A stretch of 57,413 nt of DNA from a bacterium (GTDB lineage: Bacteria > Chloroflexota > Dormibacteria > Aeolococcales > Bog-877): contig JAKATL010000011.1 of NCBI GenBank assembly GCA_021827985.1, positions 1 to 57,413 on the forward strand, read 5' to 3'. Position numbers and translations under genes: made by a program. Under the pieces are notes generated by a model. It worked only from the letters and a program-made list of their open reading frames with translations. It had not been told where the DNA came from and made no database searches. Of this stretch, positions 52,888-57,413 are shown piece after piece (within the stretch, counting starts at the first letter, position 1; the number at the start of each line of letters is the position of its first letter).

Positions 52888-52916
52888 TCCCCGCCACAGG
52901 TGCCTTCCGGTACCCC

Positions 52917-52956
52917 ATCCGAGCCTAGCCATGAGGTCTCAAGGCTAGGCTCGGAT
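52917..52956. repeat. 14-bp perfect inverted repeat
   Basis: ATCCGAGCCTAGCC (52917-52930) and GGCTAGGCTCGGAT (52943-52956) with a 12-base spacer. It may be a terminator or a mobile-element end. Confidence 0.7.
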
Positions 52957-53052
52957 CATGTCTCCCTACGCTGGCATGCCTTGGGCAGTCCCGGACGCCC
53001 CTCTGCGGAAATTCGCAAAGGAGTTCCGGGAAGTTCGCCAATGGCACGGGTT

Positions 53053-53179
53053 GAGCCAGTTGCGAATTATTGGCTGAGATCGAGTTCGTCTCCATTGTGG
53101 CACCTGGCCGAGGGGTTTCACAGTAGATGGCTGAAATTTTCACAGTGGCTGAGATCAGACAGGAGTCTGGGTGAGATCA
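53053..53179 (+). repeat. noncoding direct repeat, copy B
   Basis: Related to copy A at 42858: GAGCCAGTTGCGAATTATTG, CATTGTGGCACCTGGCC, GGTTTCACAGTAG and TGGCTGAGATCAGA. It carries an extra 22 bases, a partial tandem copy of its TTTCACAGT-GGCTGA unit. Same orientation as copy A, 10.2 kb apart. Confidence 0.75.
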
Positions 53180-53478
53180 GCAGGGTCCCGGTTCCGAGCT
53201 GGGGGGGAGGAGAGAGTCCCCAGCAGGAGAAGCTGGTGATGCACAGGTGGATGGGTCGTGGTGTGGCGGATTTGCCGTGGTGAGGTCGCGGGAGGCGGTC
53301 GAAGCCATCGCACCAGGCCCCTGCGCCGCACTTCCTCGTGGAGAGCTGGTGGCAAAATGCGAGCGTCGACGACGACCCTGTTGATCTCGACCAGCCAGGC
53401 GTCGGGGTCGTGTTCGAGCATCTCCCGTAGGCACAGTTCGGGCGCGAGAGGGTCGATTCGGAGGCTGCGGTGGATCAC
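53155..53478 (-). CDS. hypothetical protein after the sulfite reductase, probably truncated
   Basis: Frame of 107 residues from GTG 53478, 13 bases after the reductase stop. The first 55 residues are protein-like (LAPELCLREMLEHDPDAWLV, then EINRVVVDARILPPALHEEV). Beyond WLRPPPATS the sequence becomes Thr/Pro/His-rich as it enters repeat copy B. I take this as a small gene whose 3' end was cut by the repeat element. No known family. Confidence 0.35.
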   Translation of the reverse strand: MIHRSLRIDPLAPELCLREMLEHDPDAWLVEINRVVVDARILPPALHEEVRRRGLVRWLRPPPATSPRQIRHTTTHPPVHHQLLLLGTLSSPPARNRDPADLTQTPV

Positions 53479-53491
53479 ACCGGGTCGTCTC

Positions 53492-55285
53492 TCACGCTGA
53501 GCATTCTCCCTCGCCGCGTTCAAGGCGGAAGAGCGCCGTCCGGCCCGAATCTCGGTAGAAGTCGACCGTCTCCGGACCGAGAGCCGGTGGCTCGGTGAGA
53601 TCGGAGAGCAGCCTTTGGAAAGCATCTGGGCCAAGGCGGGCCACGAACGCCCCGAAGGTTTCGCCACGCTCACGGGCGTCCCGGTAGTGGAGCAAGGTCC
53701 GGCGTACCGCCGGAAGCGCGTTCTTGGCCGGGAACCGGAGTCTGATCCTCTGTCCGAACTGGGTGCCAGGGCCACCTCCCGTGGCCGGGCCGCCCGGGTA
53801 GCGGCCGCCGAGATAGAGGTGGTAGCAGGGAACCCAGGCGTCGCCCCGCCGCATGGTCGCTCCCTCCAGGCCGATGTCCGCCAGGTGGTGCTGACCGCAG
53901 CCGTTCGGGCATCCGCTGACCTTGATGTGGACCGCGTCGAGCAGCTCATCGATGTGCTCAAGGTCGGCTAGGCCGCGCGATAGTTCCCGGGCAAGTTCCA
54001 TGGATGCGGTGATGGCAAGCTTGCAGCTGTCCGTCCCCGGGCAGGCGGTCACGTCAGTGAGCGTGTTCGCCGCCGCGCCGAGCCCCAGCTCCAGCAGCGC
54101 GGCATGCAGGTCGGCCAGTCGTTCCTCGTCCACCCAGCGCAGCACCAGGTTCTGTTGCGGCGTGAGCCGGACCTCGCCGCGTCCGAACCTGCGTGCGAGT
54201 GTCGCCAGACCGGCGAACTGGTCCGCCTCGATGTTGCCGCAGAGCAGCCTGACCACGACCGCCCGAAAGCCGGGCTGCCGCTGGGGGACCGCGTTGTTGC
54301 GCAACCAGGCCGTGAAGGCTGGATCGGATGGCCCAACGGCTCCCGGGGCGGGAGTTGAGGCCGTTCCCGCTTCACGGGGCACCGACTCCGGGCTGGCCGG
54401 CAACGTCAGCAACGGGGCGAGGTCGACCGGCCGCTGGGCCCACGGACCGCGCAGTTCCGCCTCGACCTCGGCCCGGAAGGCTGCGAGGCCCACCCGCTGG
54501 ACGTGGTACTTCAGCCGGGCCCGCTGCCGGTTGTGGCGCAGCTCCTCACACCCATCGAAGACGCGCAGGACGGCCTCACTGAGGCGCAGATAGTCCCCGA
54601 CACCGACGAACTCGGACAGTATCCCCGCTGGCCGGACGAAGATGGAGGTGCCGCCGGCCACCTTGACCATGAAGCCTCGCCTCGCCTCGCCCGCGACCGT
54701 CTGCACCTGGGGAATGAAGCCCAGATCCTGGATGTCGGCGATGGTGTCGTCCTGCTCGCAGCAGGAGAAGGAGGACTTGAACTTGCGCGGCAGCCGCTGG
54801 GTCAGGGGATGGCGCAGAAAGTAGCGTGCGTACGCGGCCGCATAGGGGGTCACGTCGAACGGTTCCCGCGGGCAGACTCCGGCCAGCGGCGATCCGGTCA
54901 CGTTGCGGACGACGTTGCCGCCTGCCTCGCGCGTGGTCAGGCCGACCGCGGCCAGCTGCCCCATGATCGCCGCCGCGTCCTCCAGGGCGGTGAAGTGGAA
55001 CTGGATGCTCTCGCGGGTGGTGACGTGGCCGCGCCGATGCCCGGCGTAGCCGCGGGCGATCCGGCCCAGGACCTCCAGCATCTCGGCCGTCAGGATCCCC
55101 ACCGGGATCTTGACCCGCAGCATCTGGGCATCCGGCTGCCGCTGCCCGTAGACCCCGCGCACTGTCCGATAGGCGATGAAGGCGTCCGGGGCCCACTTCC
55201 CGGACCGGAAGCGGCCCACCTCCGCTGCGAAGGCGGCGATTTCCTCGGGGTCCCCCGAGAGGATCCCGCCGGGCTCCTCAATCAT
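53492..55285 (-). CDS. nitrite/sulfite reductase, siroheme/4Fe-4S type
   Basis: A 597-residue ferredoxin-type reductase for assimilatory sulfite or nitrite reduction. Two half-domains each with a ferredoxin-like fold; siroheme/substrate Arg in GHVTTRESIQFH; Fe-S cysteines in ACPGTDSCKLA and SGCPNGCGQHH. ATG 55285 overlaps the end of cysG by 8 bases and is preceded by GAGGAGG. The adjoining siroheme synthase makes its cofactor. Sulfite versus nitrite cannot be decided here; no cysH, cysND or nitrate genes are in the window. Confidence 0.9.
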   Translation of the reverse strand: MIEEPGGILSGDPEEIAAFAAEVGRFRSGKWAPDAFIAYRTVRGVYGQRQPDAQMLRVKIPVGILTAEMLEVLGRIARGYAGHRRGHVTTRESIQFHFTALEDAAAIMGQLAAVGLTTREAGGNVVRNVTGSPLAGVCPREPFDVTPYAAAYARYFLRHPLTQRLPRKFKSSFSCCEQDDTIADIQDLGFIPQVQTVAGEARRGFMVKVAGGTSIFVRPAGILSEFVGVGDYLRLSEAVLRVFDGCEELRHNRQRARLKYHVQRVGLAAFRAEVEAELRGPWAQRPVDLAPLLTLPASPESVPREAGTASTPAPGAVGPSDPAFTAWLRNNAVPQRQPGFRAVVVRLLCGNIEADQFAGLATLARRFGRGEVRLTPQQNLVLRWVDEERLADLHAALLELGLGAAANTLTDVTACPGTDSCKLAITASMELARELSRGLADLEHIDELLDAVHIKVSGCPNGCGQHHLADIGLEGATMRRGDAWVPCYHLYLGGRYPGGPATGGGPGTQFGQRIRLRFPAKNALPAVRRTLLHYRDARERGETFGAFVARLGPDAFQRLLSDLTEPPALGPETVDFYRDSGRTALFRLERGEGECSA

Positions 55286-56741
55286 GCTTTGCGCCTCCTC
55301 GGCCCAGCGTCCCGGGGAGTGTCGTCCCCAGCTCCGCGCAGTGGCGCTCCACCACAGCGGCACCCACGACCTCGCCTGCGACCAAGGTGGCGGGCGCAGT
55401 GATGCCGGCTCGCCTCGCAGCCTCGGCCAGTTCGCCGAGACTTCCCCTCACCACCTTCTCGTCCTCCCAACTGGCTCGTCCCACCAGCACCGCCGGCCAG
55501 GCCGAGCCGCGGACCGCAGCCAGTCGGGCCAGGATCTCCTCCAAGTGGCCCAGTGGCATCAGAACCACCAGCGTGTCCACTGCCGCCGCCACCGCCTCCA
55601 GTCCAGAGGGGCAGCCATCAGCGCCGCCCTCATGACCGGTCACCACACCCACTGAGGAAGCGACGCCCCTCATCGTGAGCGGGATGCCCGCCGCCGCCGG
55701 GACCGCCAGGACCGAGCTGACACCCGGGATCACGGTCACCTGCACGCCGGCCCGGGTCAGCTCCAGCAGCTCCTCACCGCCCCGGCCGAAGACGAGGGGA
55801 TCGCCCCCCTTCAGACGCACCACGCGAAGCCCGGCGCGCGCGCTCTCCAGGAGTCGGGTCGTGATCTCGGCCTGAAGCGGGCCGGGCCGGCCCGGGCGCT
55901 TGCCGACATCGACCAGCGTGGTTCCGGGCGGGCAGAGTGCCAGCACGCCAGGGTGCACCAGCGCGTCGTAGAAGACAACGTCCGCCTCCCCCAGCAGCTC
56001 GCGCCCCGCCTGCGTCAGCAGTCCGGGATCCCCCGGTCCGGCTCCGACCAGGGCCACCCGGCCTGGTCCGGCGGCATCTCCAGCGGCGAGCCTGGCAGCC
56101 AGCGCGGTAGCAGCCTCCGCCTGTCCCTGGCGCAGCAGCTGCCTCACCTCTGCGGTCATCAGGTGCCGGAACACCTTCCGCTGGAAGGCAGGGGAGGACC
56201 CCGACTCTCTCAGGTGACGGCGGACGCGGCCCACCAGCGCCACCAACTGACCCCATTCCTCGCCTACGCTCCCCGCCAAGCGTCGGCGCAGCTCCGCGGC
56301 CGCGTACGGGCTCTCCCCGCAGGTGGAGACAGCGATCAGCAGCGGGTGTCGATCAACCACTGCGGGGGTGATGAAGCCGGACCGCAATGGCTGATCGTGG
56401 ACGTTGAGGAGGGTGCCCGACTCCTCCGCCTCCCGGCCCATGTCGTGAGCCATCAGAGCACCATCGCTGGCATCGATTGCCAGCCTGACCCCGGACAGGT
56501 CACCCCGACGATACTCACGCCGCAGCCATGTGACCTGGCCGGAGGCAGCCAGGTCGTCCAGGCTGCTGGAGGGCTCCGAGCTGATGACGGTGACGTCCCC
56601 GCCGGCGTCGACCAGACCCCGGGCTTTCGCCAGGGCCACGTCGCCACCACCCACGACAACACAACGGCGACCACGAAGGTCCAGGTAGACCGGGTAGTAG
56701 CGTGGGCTCCGGTGCCCGCGATCAAGGGATTGGGTAGACAT
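55278..56741 (-). CDS. cysG: siroheme synthase (uroporphyrinogen methyltransferase, dehydrogenase, ferrochelatase)
   Basis: A 487-residue multifunctional enzyme. N-terminal part: YYPVYLDLRGRRCVVVGGGDVALAKARGL, the NAD-binding precorrin-2 dehydrogenase/ferrochelatase, with VHDQPLRSGFITPAVV. C-terminal part: VALVGAGPGDPGLLTQAGRELL, VVRLKGGDPLVFGRGGEE and VIPGVSSVLAVPAAAGIPLT, the SAM-dependent uroporphyrinogen-III methyltransferase. Turns uroporphyrinogen III (HemD product) into siroheme. Coupled to the reductase by an 8-base overlap. Confidence 0.95.
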   Translation of the reverse strand: MSTQSLDRGHRSPRYYPVYLDLRGRRCVVVGGGDVALAKARGLVDAGGDVTVISSEPSSSLDDLAASGQVTWLRREYRRGDLSGVRLAIDASDGALMAHDMGREAEESGTLLNVHDQPLRSGFITPAVVDRHPLLIAVSTCGESPYAAAELRRRLAGSVGEEWGQLVALVGRVRRHLRESGSSPAFQRKVFRHLMTAEVRQLLRQGQAEAATALAARLAAGDAAGPGRVALVGAGPGDPGLLTQAGRELLGEADVVFYDALVHPGVLALCPPGTTLVDVGKRPGRPGPLQAEITTRLLESARAGLRVVRLKGGDPLVFGRGGEELLELTRAGVQVTVIPGVSSVLAVPAAAGIPLTMRGVASSVGVVTGHEGGADGCPSGLEAVAAAVDTLVVLMPLGHLEEILARLAAVRGSAWPAVLVGRASWEDEKVVRGSLGELAEAARRAGITAPATLVAGEVVGAAVVERHCAELGTTLPGTLGRGGAKHD

Positions 56742-57211
56742 GGCAGCTCCCTGCTCGATGGTGGGGGGGGCGTCCGCGCTTGGCCGTGGCGCGATCCCGC
56801 GGCATGGAATGGGGGCGTTGGCCGTCGCGCCGACTCGAGGCCGGCGCTACCGGCTACCTACAGGAGCAGTCCGAAACGAGCACCAGATCGCGCCCGCGAC
56901 ACTCCGCCACCAGGGCGCTGCCCAGAGGTGCACTCGAGGGTGCCAACCAGCCATTCAGCGCAAGTACCGCCACTTCCCAAGAGTACACCCGGCGGGGCCG
57001 TCGTGTGGGCAGGACCACGTCAGAGTCGACTGAGGGGAACCGAAGCGGAGCCAGGCCGCTCGACGCCGTGATCGCCGACGTAGCCCATGTGCCCGCCGCC
57101 CCAGCTACTTCGCGGCCGCCGCGACGATGGCGGAGGTGGATGGAGAGCATCCCGCTCCAGTTCGTTGCCAGGAAGTGGGCCATCTCGTGGTCTCCCTTGT
57201 CCTGCCGCCTG
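56742..57211 (-). other. gap upstream of cysG
   Basis: Holds one candidate frame (56854-57183, listed apart). The 110 bases next to cysG show GGGGGGG on the + strand and no clear promoter. Confidence 0.3.
56854..57183 (-). CDS. possible hypothetical protein
   Basis: A 109-residue frame from ATG 57183 with AAGGGAG 8 bases upstream, the best argument for it. The sequence (MAHFLATNWSGMLSIHLRHR, later VAVLALNGWLAPSSAPLGSA and VLVSDCSCR) resembles no family I know and is Ser/Ala/Arg-rich. It could be a degraded gene or chance. Confidence 0.3.
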   Translation of the reverse strand: MAHFLATNWSGMLSIHLRHRRGGREVAGAAGTWATSAITASSGLAPLRFPSVDSDVVLPTRRPRRVYSWEVAVLALNGWLAPSSAPLGSALVAECRGRDLVLVSDCSCR

Positions 57212-57413
57212 CTATGGCGCGCTGGCGGCCGAGACCGCTGGCATGGAGACGCGCGGGGTCGTGGAGGCCCGGGGGGCCCGCCACGAGCGCAACCGGCTGG
57301 CGTTGCTCACCACCGAGAGGGAGGAGAGTGCCATGGCCGCAGCGGCGATCATGGGCGACAGCAGGATCCCGAAAAACGGGTAAAGAATCCCAGCGGCGAC
57401 GGGAATCCCGATG
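57212..57413 (-). CDS. heavy-metal P-type ATPase, C-terminal end (5' part outside window)
   Basis: The minus-strand frame entering from the right edge reads [20 protein letters not shown], then [22 protein letters not shown], the last membrane helices of copper/heavy-metal translocating P-type ATPases (the MxxSS motif in the final helix binds Cu). It ends after an Ala/Ser/Pro tail at TAG 57212-57214. Probably a copper exporter of the CopA kind. Confidence 0.85.
   Translation of the reverse strand, partial: IGIPVAAGILYPFFGILLSPMIAAAAMALSSLSVVSNASRLRSWRAPRASTTPRVSMPAVSAASAP

Noticed and set aside
54503..55402. 299-codon plus-strand frame
   Set aside because: Antisense to the sulfite/nitrite reductase, with no recognisable features.
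55953..57071. 372-codon plus-strand frame
   Set aside because: Mostly antisense to cysG; composition typical of a shadow frame.

Overview
The window looks like a GC-rich bacterial chromosome with short intergenic gaps, frequent ATGA/GTGA/TTGA gene overlaps and many GTG or TTG starts. Several features suggest an uncultured soil-type Terrabacterium, for example Dormibacterota, Chloroflexota or a deep actinobacterial relative. These are the C5 (glutamyl-tRNA) heme pathway with a Cys-Asp-Cys type HemB, a zinc-type L31, a PIG-L deacetylase of the MshB/Mca kind, a single-cysteine DsbA-like protein and an orphan MurE. The taxonomy is inference; no rRNA is present.

Layout. 1-3.7 kb: 3' end of pyrG, a radical SAM protein, rpmE and prfA. 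3.8-8.5 kb: a repeat-bearing surface protein, a membrane protein coupled to a DEDDh exonuclease, and a SIS-domain protein. 8.5-14.4 kb: a compact heme operon hemA-hemC-hemD-hemB-(cyclophilin)-hemL. 14.5-16.9 kb: tatA-tatC-rph-rdgB, then tRNA-Pro. 17-23 kb: metabolic genes (PIG-L deacetylase, EamA exporter with a divergent Lrp regulator, crotonase, M18 aminopeptidase) and a frameshifted beta-propeller lipoprotein.

23.1-31.2 kb is the accessory region. tRNA-Cys(GCA) carries two further copies of its 3' half downstream, at 28.3 and 30.4 kb, so it appears to hold two tandem integrated elements. The first carries a two-gene Gabija-type defence system (GajA OLD-family nuclease and GajB UvrD-like helicase). 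The second is decayed: an IS21 istA head joined to an integrase tail, plus a DUF2283/DUF4258 toxin-antitoxin-like pair. A VapBC module follows the last att copy.

31.5-42.8 kb returns to metabolism: S33 peptidase, GHKL ATPase, DUF4395, thiM under a TPP riboswitch, CoA transferase, aldo/keto reductase, APC permease, pncB, aldose epimerase and a DsbA-like protein. 42.86-53.18 kb is bounded by two direct copies of a roughly 100-bp noncoding repeat. It holds an OmpR-type two-component system, a small secreted protein with a matching promoter architecture, an ECF sigma factor, a GT87-like membrane protein, a secreted glycosidase, MurE and a dead transposase. 53.2-57.4 kb: sulfite/nitrite reductase, its siroheme synthase and the C-terminus of a metal P-type ATPase.

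Links between genes: HemA-HemC-HemD make uroporphyrinogen III, which CysG can divert to the siroheme needed by the adjacent reductase. The two-component system probably controls itself and the small secreted protein, because both promoters carry 11-bp-spaced TTCAY repeats at the same distance from the -10.
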